From a virus: 64,000 bases of DNA. Of the stretch, positions 37,096 to 44,203 are shown in pieces (within the stretch, counting starts at the first letter, position 1; the number at the start of each line of letters is the position of its first letter). The notes beneath the pieces were generated by a model. It worked only from the letters and a program-made list of their open reading frames with translations, was not told where the DNA came from and did not search any database. Position numbers and translations under genes: made by a program. The DNA lies in IMG/VR virus record IMGVR_UViG_3300042387_002461, positions 1-64,000 of that record; one strand, 5' to 3'.

Positions 37096-37124
37096 ATATT
37101 AGAGATTGTTCAGGGACAGTTCAA
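37096..37124 (-). promoter_or_regulatory. orphan E-box overlapping an inverted repeat
   Basis: TTGAACTGTCC, 17 nt spacer, TAATAT, but no ATG follows. Instead AATCTCTAA and TTAGAGATT form a hairpin across the start site. The next gene is the L-box gene at 36560-37036. Confidence 0.7.
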
Positions 37125-37327
37125 GAATTATCTTCTGGAACATAACTCATGAGTGCTTCTTCAAACCCTCCAAAGTTCTTGAACAAATTTATTAAGCTCT
37201 CTTCAATTGCTTCTCTGGTCACCTTGGACTCTTGCATCTGAAGGTTTGAAGAAACTATTTGCAAAAGATAGTCAGCACTTTCTCTGTCAAGCTTTTGAAA
37301 GGCTTCTAGAATTTCTTGGTTGGTCAT
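37121..37327 (-). CDS. unknown 68-residue helical protein
   Basis: MTNQEILEAFQKLDRESADYLL, helical. E-box before ATG. Unrecognised. Confidence 0.8.
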   Translation of the reverse strand: MTNQEILEAFQKLDRESADYLLQIVSSNLQMQESKVTREAIEESLINLFKNFGGFEEALMSYVPEDNS

Positions 37328-37335
37328 CTTTTGAG

Positions 37336-37364
37336 AGTATTGAGGATTGAGAAGGACACTTCAA
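37336..37364 (-). promoter_or_regulatory. E-box promoter
   Basis: TTGAAGTGTCC, 17 nt spacer, AATACT, ATG 8 nt later. Confidence 0.75.
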
Positions 37365-37371
37365 GAAAAAA

Positions 37372-37442
37372 CTCGAGCCTTGCTCCAACAAGAATTTATA
37401 TCGACCAAAATATGAAAAGTATGTCGGAAAGCAAGGCTTGAG
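37372..37442 (+). promoter_or_regulatory. hairpin leader ahead of an HNH gene
   Basis: CTCGAGCCTTGCT/AGCAAGGCTTGAG inverted repeat around a tiny frame (MKSMSESKA), followed by TGATAAGTAATT (L-box). Same architecture as 25884-25951, with changed but still complementary arms. Confidence 0.7.
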
Positions 37443-37465
37443 TGATAAGTAATTATGACCAAATT

Positions 37466-38440
37466 ATGAAAAGTTTATCATTATATAACCTAGATGGCTC
37501 TCTGTCTCTAGAGGCACAGCAGCTACTATCACATAGACCCGACGGCGTGTCAATAGCGGATTGGAGGAAAACGTTAAAAAAATTTAGAGATCAGCTGTCT
37601 CCAGAAGATCTTAAAGAGTTTGAAAGACTCAGAAACAATAAGCGATATGCAAAACGGAGAGACACAAAACGCAAACGTAAAGAACAGCAGATTACCGAAC
37701 CTCTGGCGAAAGTAAGTTTATATGAACAAGACAGAGTTTTGCGTGCAGAAGCACAGCAGCTACTATCACATAGACCTGATGGCGTGTCAATAGCGGATTG
37801 GAGGAAAATGCTAAAAGATTTTAGATCGCAACTTTCCTCAGAAGATTGCAAAGAATTTCAAAGACTCAGAAAAAATAAGCGAGATGCAAAACGGAGAGCT
37901 GAGAATCCTGAAAAAATAAGAACGGAAAATGCAAAATGGAGAGCTGAAAATCCTGAAAAAGTAGCAAAATGGTATGCTGAAAATCCCGAAAAAGCAAAAG
38001 AAACCAATGCTAAATGGAGAGCTGCAAATCTTGACCACACGAACAACTACCACAAGCAACGCAGAGCTACAGACCCTCTCTTCCATCTTCATTGCAATAT
38101 GAGAAGTAATTGCAGGAGAGTTGTTAAACAGCTATCTCTCGGAAAGAAACCTGTAAGCACATTTAAATGGATTGGATGCTCTCCAGAGGAACTTAAAGCT
38201 CATCTCGAATCTCTCTTCACAGAAGGAATGACTTGGGAAAATTATGGCAAAGACGGTTGGCACGTTGATCACATTCGTCCTGTGTGCTCATTCACTGCAG
38301 AAGAATGGGAACAGGTCAATCACTATACTAACCTCCAACCTCTTTGGGCTGAAGACAATCTTGCTAAGATAGTTTTTGATAAACGACAAAGAGTAAAGAA
38401 AGAGACTCCTGCACAAGAAGAGTCTCCTCCATTGTTATGA
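37466..38440 (+). CDS. HNH endonuclease with duplicated N-terminal module
   Basis: 324 aa from ATG 37466, whose start overlaps the stop of a 4-codon frame. Residues about 5-70 and 82-145 are a tandem duplication (AQQLLSHRPDGVSIADWRK in both). Two to three ENPEK-type repeats follow, then the HNH domain: GMTWENYGKDGWHVDHIRPV and NLQPLWAEDNL. Paralogue of the genes at 25964 and 52747. Likely homing endonuclease. Confidence 0.85.
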   Translation: MKSLSLYNLDGSLSLEAQQLLSHRPDGVSIADWRKTLKKFRDQLSPEDLKEFERLRNNKRYAKRRDTKRKRKEQQITEPLAKVSLYEQDRVLRAEAQQLLSHRPDGVSIADWRKMLKDFRSQLSSEDCKEFQRLRKNKRDAKRRAENPEKIRTENAKWRAENPEKVAKWYAENPEKAKETNAKWRAANLDHTNNYHKQRRATDPLFHLHCNMRSNCRRVVKQLSLGKKPVSTFKWIGCSPEELKAHLESLFTEGMTWENYGKDGWHVDHIRPVCSFTAEEWEQVNHYTNLQPLWAEDNLAKIVFDKRQRVKKETPAQEESPPLL

Positions 38441-38442
38441 AA

Positions 38443-39294
38443 CTACTTCGAAATCTTTCCTTTCTTCTTATCCTTCACCAAAATATCCATTAGTCGTTTA
38501 TTAAGTTCTTTGTTACTAAATTGCAGAGCAGTCTCTGTTCCTTTCCAAAGCAACTGATTAACGCGAGTAGAATCAAAGCCTCGCATTGGACGAGTTACTC
38601 CTTCAACTCCTCGAATGACATTCTCTTGCACTCGGTTAAAGACTTCCCAAGCAGAAGATCCTTCGTCTTCCTTGCGTCGAGGTGTCAGAAGCAAGTTACT
38701 CATTTTATCAAGATCTCCAAAAGACTTTGGAAGTGATTGGCGATACAAATAGCGGCCCTTAATTGCGTACTCTGCAAAGGAACGTTGCTCAGACTCTGTC
38801 AATTGACGAGACTTAAATCCTTCAATGATTTCAAGAATCTTTGGAAAGCGTTCCGACAATTCGACAGTCTGATCAAGAATTGCTTGCAAGCGGTTATCAG
38901 AAAAGCGGTGCTTTGTTTTGAAGCTTGTAGTTGGGCCTGTTGATACAATTAAGCCGTTACTACACGCGAATTTAAAGTAACCCATCACCATCATGAACTT
39001 TTTTGTTTTGTTATGTGCATTCATGAGCTCCAAACGAAGAATTCCTTCTTGATTATTATTTGGATCAGCAGCCAGAGCGAGATCTTTATCATGCACTAAT
39101 GTTACCTTATGTGACGCATAAGGAGAACGGCCTTGAGCACTTGCCTGAGTAATGTTCCAACCATTCTCAAGAACATGCTCCAAAATGTTTCGAGTGGAAA
39201 CGAATTGATATTTTCCGGAGGTATTGTCGCCTCCACGTGTTGCTCCAATTGATGGAACTGTTTCAATGGCTTCTTGCAGTGAGTAAGTTTTCAT
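38443..39294 (-). CDS. DUF932-like protein
   Basis: 283 aa. YASHKVTLVHDKDLAL, LRLELMNAHNKTKKFMMVMGYFKFACSNGLIVS (split), KHRFSDNRL are the DUF932 pattern common on phages and plasmids; its biochemical role is not established. Its E-box is 31 nt from ATG, the only early gene here with a real leader. Ends 2 bp from the convergent HNH gene. Confidence 0.85.
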   Translation of the reverse strand: MKTYSLQEAIETVPSIGATRGGDNTSGKYQFVSTRNILEHVLENGWNITQASAQGRSPYASHKVTLVHDKDLALAADPNNNQEGILRLELMNAHNKTKKFMMVMGYFKFACSNGLIVSTGPTTSFKTKHRFSDNRLQAILDQTVELSERFPKILEIIEGFKSRQLTESEQRSFAEYAIKGRYLYRQSLPKSFGDLDKMSNLLLTPRRKEDEGSSAWEVFNRVQENVIRGVEGVTRPMRGFDSTRVNQLLWKGTETALQFSNKELNKRLMDILVKDKKKGKISK

Positions 39295-39330
39295 AATTTT
39301 GATTTGTTAGTGTGTTTAACTTCAAATTTG

Positions 39331-39359
39331 ATCTTAGACTCTTTTGAAAGGACAAGCAA
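39331..39359 (-). promoter_or_regulatory. E-box promoter with 36 nt to ATG
   Basis: TTGCTTGTCC region with TTGCTT at 39354-39359, 17 nt spacer, TAAGAT at 39331-39336. Confidence 0.8.
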
Positions 39360-39399
39360 CGACATTTTGAACTCACTAAGGAAAATTATTCAAAAGAGA

Positions 39400-39963
39400 T
39401 CAATCCTCAGCAAAGTAATGGAGTCTAGAAATTTTCTTAAAGATTTTTTCTCCTCGCCTAGCGATACCGCAACATTCCTTTTGGATGTAATTCACTGGAT
39501 TTTTTATTTCAAACATGAAAGCAAACATATTGCCATACAAAAATTGTTTTTTCCTGTCGTTGTAGCCGGCAAAATAATTAATAAAATTTACTGAAGCCAG
39601 TGAGAGCTCTCTAGCAAATAGTTCGATGCTCTCCTGAATTGTTTCTTCTTCTGAAAGAGTTTGGTCGCAAAACTGACTTCTCAATATCAATTTGTCTAGC
39701 GTTACTTTATTTTTCAACAAATTCGTTCGAAACGTTTCCCAAGTATAATTTCTACATTCCTTTAGCCTTTTGTAAATGTTTGTAGACACATAAAAATCAT
39801 AAAAGTCTTTCTTTTTGATATTCCGTTCGTCCATTTCAGCAGCAATTGAGCAGGCATAGCCAGAACTCTCGCTGCTCACAAAAAAGCTCTTCGACAAAAA
39901 GTCAAAAAATGGCTCGTGAAATATGATATTGTCTTTTTCTATAAACGGCTCGTCAAAGTGCAT
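39400..39963 (-). CDS. unknown 187-residue helical protein
   Basis: Aromatic-rich start (FIEKDNIIFHEPFFDFLSK), long helices with Lys/Arg/Glu, Cys pair ECCG near the end. AATAATTAATTC before ATG could act as L-box. Unrecognised. Confidence 0.75.
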   Translation of the reverse strand: MHFDEPFIEKDNIIFHEPFFDFLSKSFFVSSESSGYACSIAAEMDERNIKKKDFYDFYVSTNIYKRLKECRNYTWETFRTNLLKNKVTLDKLILRSQFCDQTLSEEETIQESIELFARELSLASVNFINYFAGYNDRKKQFLYGNMFAFMFEIKNPVNYIQKECCGIARRGEKIFKKISRLHYFAED

Positions 39964-39972
39964 TTGAATTAA

Positions 39973-40356
39973 TTATTTTGTTTTGAGTTTCCAAGCATGC
40001 TTAACAATAGACCTCGGAGTAGCATCTCCTGGCATATCAAAAACATCTCCATCAACAATCGCAAAGGCATGATTTCTCTTCCTAGCATAAAAGGAGCCTT
40101 TTGAATACTTCTTGCAGAACTTTTGAATCGTGACTGGCTTGCGAAGCTTTACAGGAACGAGCTTTGCTTCCGAATCCTTATTAAAGAAGTCGATAAGCTT
40201 CTTTGAACAGAAACCTCTCTTCAGCTTTCTGCCAGCTTTTTTAGAAATTTCAAGACACTGCTGGTAAGGAATTTTTGTGGAAACACTCAGAGCTACTACT
40301 GTGCAGTTGTTTTTCTCTACTTTGTAACCTTCTAAAGTCGGCTTGATAAAGTTCAT
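39973..40356 (-). CDS. papain-like cysteine-peptidase-fold small protein
   Basis: 127 aa. NNCTVVALSVSTKIPYQQCLEI near the N-terminus and NHAFAIVDGDVFDM near residue 100 supply the Cys and His of a papain-like dyad, a recurrent small phage family. Activity and target unknown. Preceded by an E-box-like TTGAATTGTCC at 40383-40393. Confidence 0.75.
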   Translation of the reverse strand: MNFIKPTLEGYKVEKNNCTVVALSVSTKIPYQQCLEISKKAGRKLKRGFCSKKLIDFFNKDSEAKLVPVKLRKPVTIQKFCKKYSKGSFYARKRNHAFAIVDGDVFDMPGDATPRSIVKHAWKLKTK

Positions 40357-40395
40357 ACAAGTTTAGAATGAAATTTTGAAGAGGACAATTCAATC

Positions 40396-41913
40396 CTAAA
40401 AACCATCCAAGGCACTCATATCGAATTCTTTTTCAAGAGTGCTCAACATTTTCTTTCTCTGTTGAACCCATTTCTCTACTTCATTTGCTTTATCTGGACT
40501 TAGATCATACAATGCATAGTGCTTTGCTTCAGGGATTTCCTTATATGAACTTGGCCCCTTATTAACTATCAACATTCCGTTAATGACAGTATTTTCTCCT
40601 CCCGCAAAAGATTCGACTTTGTCCATTTCACAATCTCCGTTTATTACTTTTGGAAATCCTTTAAGCGACAAAACGTTACGAACAACAAGTTTGTGATTCA
40701 ATTCTGGAGGAAGTCCTTCATATGATTTTACTGGACCGCCAATTCTTACTTCGCAGTTCTTAGACAATTTTGGAAATCCTTTTAGGTTTTCAATTTTTGA
40801 TTCTGAATCTGCTACACAAAGCTCTCCTTTAACTTCTTTTGGAAAAACGAATTGTCCGTTTACTAAGCATCGTGTGCTCAAGCTACCTTCGAAAATATAA
40901 TTTTTAAAAGCATTGATATCTTTGGTTATGCTTTCATGCACGAGAGTTAACTTATGATAAAAATCAGCATTTTCTGGAACAATTTTGAGACTGCCTTGTG
41001 TTTTGACATTATTAATTAGATCAAAGTATGCCATTCCGTCTTTTAACTTTTCGAGCTCTTTGATTTTTTGTGATTCATTATAAACCTTTACAAGGCCCTT
41101 TGAAGTATTGATTGCCATCTTACTGTACATTACGCCTATCACATTTAACTTTCCGTCAACAAAAGTTGTTGAATCTGAGCGATGTTCAGGCACGGACATT
41201 CCATAAGCAGAAGACATGCTTTGGTGATTGAACGAGGCAGTCTTTACAAGCTTGTTAGAAATCAAATCAACCTTTTTATAAAAAATTTGACTCTCTCCAA
41301 TTTCTTTTGGAATGATTGAAGGACAATTGTTGAAAATATCGTCTCCACTAAAGGTTGGCTTATAAGCAAGAATCATTACTCTAATTTTGCCATCAATAAA
41401 AGAAAGCGGTTCAGTAAGCCAAGCAAACTCTCCTTCTTTTACGAAGAGCTTCTTAAAAGTATTTTCTATGTCTTCGTTTGATTCTATTTCTGTTGCTGCC
41501 TCTGCATGTCTTTTATGGTCTTCTGGAGCAATATCGTTTGATGTTAGTTCTTTCCTGCCTTGATACTTCTTGGCAGCTTGAATAGATCTAAAAGGTCCAA
41601 CGAGCAACAAAGACTTGGCCTTGCCAATCTTTCCGTCCTCAAATTCTAAAGCAAATTCCGTTGTAATATAGCTTCCGCTGCCAATAGCACGATGACCAAT
41701 TACTCTACCAACAGCATTAGTATAATCATGCAAATACTTTGGCATGTTCCTCTCGACATAGTCTTTATCAGAAGGCTGCGGATTTTGAATGAGCACAACA
41801 TCTCCGAGTTGATACTTTGCTCTTGGAGGCGGAACACTAAACTTCTCTGGAGGTGGCGGAAGATTTGCTTCGCTCTCTACAGATTCAAAGAAGAATTGTT
41901 TGAATGATTTCAT
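40396..41913 (-). CDS. tag B late protein with repeat region and C-terminal motif
   Basis: 505 aa. The leader MKSFKQFFFESVESEAN is very close to the T4 capsid-targeting style. Pro-rich linker, an SH3-like part (YQLGDVVLIQNP), then from about 360 LRR-like repeats (LKGFPKLSKNCEV, YEGLPPELNHKLVV, LKGFPKVINGDCEM). The end LEKEFDMSALDGF matches the C-terminal motif of the 45-52 kb proteins. L-box GATAAATAAC before ATG. Confidence 0.85.
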   Translation of the reverse strand: MKSFKQFFFESVESEANLPPPPEKFSVPPPRAKYQLGDVVLIQNPQPSDKDYVERNMPKYLHDYTNAVGRVIGHRAIGSGSYITTEFALEFEDGKIGKAKSLLLVGPFRSIQAAKKYQGRKELTSNDIAPEDHKRHAEAATEIESNEDIENTFKKLFVKEGEFAWLTEPLSFIDGKIRVMILAYKPTFSGDDIFNNCPSIIPKEIGESQIFYKKVDLISNKLVKTASFNHQSMSSAYGMSVPEHRSDSTTFVDGKLNVIGVMYSKMAINTSKGLVKVYNESQKIKELEKLKDGMAYFDLINNVKTQGSLKIVPENADFYHKLTLVHESITKDINAFKNYIFEGSLSTRCLVNGQFVFPKEVKGELCVADSESKIENLKGFPKLSKNCEVRIGGPVKSYEGLPPELNHKLVVRNVLSLKGFPKVINGDCEMDKVESFAGGENTVINGMLIVNKGPSSYKEIPEAKHYALYDLSPDKANEVEKWVQQRKKMLSTLEKEFDMSALDGF

Positions 41914-41920
41914 TGAAGTT

Positions 41921-41930
41921 ATTTATCTCT
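41921..41930 (-). promoter_or_regulatory. L-box (late-type promoter)
   Basis: AGATAAATAA, 7 nt before the ATG of the 505-residue gene. Confidence 0.6.
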
Positions 41931-41959
41931 AAAAAGTCTTTCTGACGCCCGTCGCAAGA

Positions 41960-42005
41960 CATACTGATTCTTGGCACTAGGATCGTTTTAAAAGCGTTTT
42001 GTTGA
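41960..42005 (-). repeat. R45 repeat, copy 5
   Basis: CTGATTCTTGGCACTAG variant (one change), TTTTAAAA centre, GCGTTTTGTTGAT. Lies between a terminator-like hairpin (about 42008-42050) and the L-box gene. Confidence 0.85.
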
Positions 42006-42060
42006 TAAATCAAGAGAGGTCCCAGGAAAACCCGGAACCCCTCCTTCTGTTATGAAATTT

Positions 42061-42225
42061 TTAGTTTGGTTGCAGGAACTTGCTGATCTCTTCGAGCTTC
42101 TGCAGAACATGTTGCAAATCACTTGGACAAGGTTTGTTTGGTGAGAAGTCATAAAAACGCTCTGTGCGCTGTTTGATGACTTCAACTTCTCCGTAGATTG
42201 CTTGCAATGTTTTATTGGTGTTCAT
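42061..42225 (-). CDS. unknown 54-residue protein
   Basis: MNTNKTLQAIYGEVEVIKQRTERFYDF, helical. E-box in front. Unrecognised. Confidence 0.75.
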   Translation of the reverse strand: MNTNKTLQAIYGEVEVIKQRTERFYDFSPNKPCPSDLQHVLQKLEEISKFLQPN

Positions 42226-42235
42226 AACGAGATTG

Positions 42236-42264
42236 ATATTAGAGGTTGATTATGGACAGGTCAA
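42236..42264 (-). promoter_or_regulatory. E-box promoter
   Basis: TTGACCTGTCC, 17 nt spacer, TAATAT, ATG 10 nt later. Confidence 0.9.
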
Positions 42265-42485
42265 GCGACTAGTTTATCCCAATTTTCATCAATATAATTC
42301 ATGATGTCTTCTCGAATCTGCCCTTCCTCTCCTTCATAATCGAGCTCTTCCTCATTGAAAAAGATCTGCTCATCATAAAATTTACCATCCTTCGTATAAA
42401 CAATGACCTCGTAGGTGTTGCCTTCATGTTCAATGTTGAACACATAATTATTTACTTCGTTTTTATTTGTTAGTGTTGTTTTCAT
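42261..42485 (-). CDS. unknown 74-residue acidic protein
   Basis: ATG 42485. YVFNIEHEGNTYEVIVYTKDGKF then a very acidic helix. Ends Ala-TGA in the next E-box. Confidence 0.8.
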   Translation of the reverse strand: MKTTLTNKNEVNNYVFNIEHEGNTYEVIVYTKDGKFYDEQIFFNEEELDYEGEEGQIREDIMNYIDENWDKLVA

Positions 42486-42495
42486 AACAGGATTG

Positions 42496-42524
42496 ATCTT
42501 AGAGGTTGTTGTTGGACAGCTCAA
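42496..42524 (-). promoter_or_regulatory. E-box promoter
   Basis: TTGAGCTGTCC, 17 nt spacer, TAAGAT, ATG 10 nt later. Confidence 0.9.
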
Positions 42525-42664
42525 TCAAAAATTTCTTCCCACTCTACTTTATATTGTTGATCTTTAAGAACAAGGATCAGTTCTTCTCTCTCGCTCTCCG
42601 TGTCGACAACGAATGTTTGTGGTTTTTGCCAAGCTGAATATGCTTTGATTTCGTAATGTTTCAT
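42521..42664 (-). CDS. unknown 47-residue protein
   Basis: MKHYEIKAYSAWQKPQTFVVDTESEREELILVL: DpnD/PcfM-like beta-beta-alpha pattern. ATG 42664. Confidence 0.75.
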   Translation of the reverse strand: MKHYEIKAYSAWQKPQTFVVDTESEREELILVLKDQQYKVEWEEIFD

Positions 42665-42674
42665 AACAGGAATG

Positions 42675-42703
42675 ATTCTAAGAATCCTTTGAGGACAGCT
42701 CAA
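42675..42703 (-). promoter_or_regulatory. E-box promoter
   Basis: TTGAGCTGTCC, 17 nt spacer, TAGAAT, ATG 10 nt later. Confidence 0.9.
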
Positions 42704-42741
42704 GAATTCTTTTGAGAAGACTGTTCAAAAGCTCCTGCAGA

Positions 42742-42785
42742 TTGCGCTTTTAAAGCGTCTAGGATCGTTTTAAAATCGTTTTGTT
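42742..42785 (-). repeat. R45 repeat, copy 6 (divergent)
   Basis: Keeps the CTAGGATCGTTTTAAAATCG and GTTTTGTT half; the GCGATTCTTGG arm is replaced by TTGCGCTTTTAAAGCG, itself a palindrome. Confidence 0.65.
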
Positions 42786-42860
42786 CTCTCAAACGTAGTC
42801 TGACTCGTTTTTGAGTTCAAGATCAAGTCTGAGTTGATCTATTTGCTAAGAAGCAAGAAA

Positions 42861-42885
42861 AGTCTCTGAAATTAATCAAAGACTC
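42861..42885 (-). terminator. intrinsic terminator
   Basis: AGTCTCTGA/TCAAAGACT stem followed by TTTTC on the - strand. Confidence 0.65.
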
Positions 42886-42909
42886 TTCTCTTTTTGAATT
42901 TTTAGAAGT

Positions 42910-43116
42910 TCAAGCTACAAGCTGAAGAAAATCTTCTAGCTGTTTGATTGCTTCTTCTTTTGTATCTGCTTGAGACATAATAATATCATCAATTTGTTGC
43001 AGACCATTTTCAATTGAAAGACCACCAAACCAATAATCTTGAGCAAGAACATCTTCAGAGCTCTTAACTTCGATTGTGTCGTCGCTGTAGAGGAAACCAA
43101 TGTATTTTTTAATCAT
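42910..43116 (-). CDS. unknown 68-residue acidic protein
   Basis: ATG 43116. MIKKYIGFLYSDDTIEVKSSEDV, then IIMSQADTKEEAIKQLEDF. Unrecognised. Confidence 0.8.
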   Translation of the reverse strand: MIKKYIGFLYSDDTIEVKSSEDVLAQDYWFGGLSIENGLQQIDDIIMSQADTKEEAIKQLEDFLQLVA

Positions 43117-43126
43117 AACAGAATTG

Positions 43127-43155
43127 ATATTAGAGATTGGATGAGGACAGTTCAA
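43127..43155 (-). promoter_or_regulatory. E-box promoter
   Basis: TTGAACTGTCC, 17 nt spacer, TAATAT, ATG 10 nt later. Confidence 0.9.
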
Positions 43156-43169
43156 GAATTATTTCAAGA

Positions 43170-43508
43170 CTACTTCAAGAAGTCTCGAAGCTCTTCAACG
43201 TGTCCTCTGTTAGCTAGATTGTTGATGTACTTGTCTGCACTAGCAACGTGCTTGAACAGATTGTCAAGAACTACTTCACTAAATTTGTTCAGCTCATAAG
43301 AATCTTCGCTGCAATCAAGATCAGCTGCATCGACATACGAAGCAATTGCTTCATCGTCTGTAAGAAAAATATCTATGACTTTTTGATCATCTCTGAGACA
43401 GCGACATGTTGCTAGACCATTGTGGTCAAACAAGTTAACTTTCTTGCAATTATTATTCAGCAAATCGACTACTCGTTGCTGATCTGGATTTAGTGTGATG
43501 TTGTTCAT
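43170..43508 (-). CDS. unknown 112-residue protein
   Basis: ATG 43508. DQQRVVDLLNNNCKKVNLFDHNG then acidic helices. Unrecognised. Last - strand E-box gene of the large early block. Confidence 0.8.
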   Translation of the reverse strand: MNNITLNPDQQRVVDLLNNNCKKVNLFDHNGLATCRCLRDDQKVIDIFLTDDEAIASYVDAADLDCSEDSYELNKFSEVVLDNLFKHVASADKYINNLANRGHVEELRDFLK

Positions 43509-43518
43509 GACAAGATCC

Positions 43519-43547
43519 ATCTTAGAGACTGATTGAGGACAGTCCAA
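43519..43547 (-). promoter_or_regulatory. E-box promoter
   Basis: TTGGACTGTCC, 17 nt spacer, TAAGAT, ATG 10 nt later. Confidence 0.85.
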
Positions 43548-43571
43548 CGGAAAGATTGACGAAGATTGTTC

Positions 43572-43600
43572 TTGAAGTGTCCATGAAGATTCTCGAATAT
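43572..43600 (+). promoter_or_regulatory. E-box promoter on the + strand
   Basis: TTGAAGTGTCC, 17 nt spacer, GAATAT; ATG 2 nt later opens only a 3-codon frame. Confidence 0.65.
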
Positions 43601-43710
43601 ATATGAACAGTTAAGCAAGAGTGAGTCTCGACTCTTAAAATCAGGACGAACGAGAGGTCAAACTCTTTTAAGGTTTGTTACTGGAGGCTGCTCTAATATA
43701 AACAGGAGCG

Positions 43711-43739
43711 TTGACCTGTCCACTAAAAGAGTCTCCAAT
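43711..43739 (+). promoter_or_regulatory. E-box-like promoter on the + strand
   Basis: TTGACCTGTCC exact -35 block; -10 TCCAAT is weak. ATG soon after opens a 7-codon frame. Confidence 0.55.
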
Positions 43740-43963
43740 CAATGCATGAACAAAAAGCAAGCAGTTTAAAGTTGTGTTGTCCTTTTAATTGTTGGTCAAT
43801 TGAAGAGCAGCTCAGAATCTGTCGTAAAGCTTTGCAAATCAACATTTGATTAAAGTGTTGATAAGGAAGCCTCATGATCTCTTTGAGAAGGAAGGAGTTA
43901 TGCAAATTTGTATAAACCCTTGAAGCACTGTAGAGAGAGAAAAACAGTTTGGGAGAGAAAAGT

Positions 43964-44128
43964 TCAAAAAGAAAGCTCTAGTTGTTCGGGAGAGAAAGTT
44001 CGGACTATTTCAGAGATTTGTTTTGCGCTCTCTTCGAACTCTTTCCAAATGTCTGTTGAACGAACTTCTTCTTTCTGAGAATATTCAAAAACAAATTCGA
44101 GCTGTTCCATAATGACATCTTCAAACAT
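43964..44128 (-). CDS. unknown 54-residue acidic protein
   Basis: MFEDVIMEQLEFVFEYSQKEEVRS, helical. Divergent from the RadA-like gene. Its upstream TTGTTGTCC overlaps a GGACAA/TTGTCC palindrome at 44139-44155. Confidence 0.65.
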   Translation of the reverse strand: MFEDVIMEQLEFVFEYSQKEEVRSTDIWKEFEESAKQISEIVRTFSPEQLELSF

Positions 44129-44164
44129 TTTTCAAAAAGGACAACAATTGTCCAAAAGATTTTG

Positions 44165-44193
44165 TTGTGTTGTCCGAAAATAATCTTTAGAGT
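44165..44193 (+). promoter_or_regulatory. E-box promoter on the + strand
   Basis: TTGTGTTGTCC, 17 nt spacer, TAGAGT, ATG 10 nt later at 44204. Confidence 0.8.
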
Positions 44194-44203
44194 CTTTTCT
44201 GTT

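Larger units (their letters stand above)
43548..43963 (+). other. non-coding stretch with + strand E-boxes
   Basis: No gene above 10 codons that I can support. It holds E-box-like sequences on the + strand at 43572, 43711 and 43773, the first two followed by tiny frames (MNS, MNKKQAV). These point toward the + strand RadA-like gene 500 bp further on. Confidence 0.5.

Noticed and set aside
17627-42785. CRISPR array
   Set aside because: The R45 copies are kilobases apart and there is no regular repeat-spacer structure anywhere.
13136-43547. A conserved N-terminal peptide family starting (M)SCPxSxSNINPVM
   Set aside because: It is the E-box promoter read in frame. Some copies contain stop codons or different spacing, and the DNA rather than the peptide is conserved.
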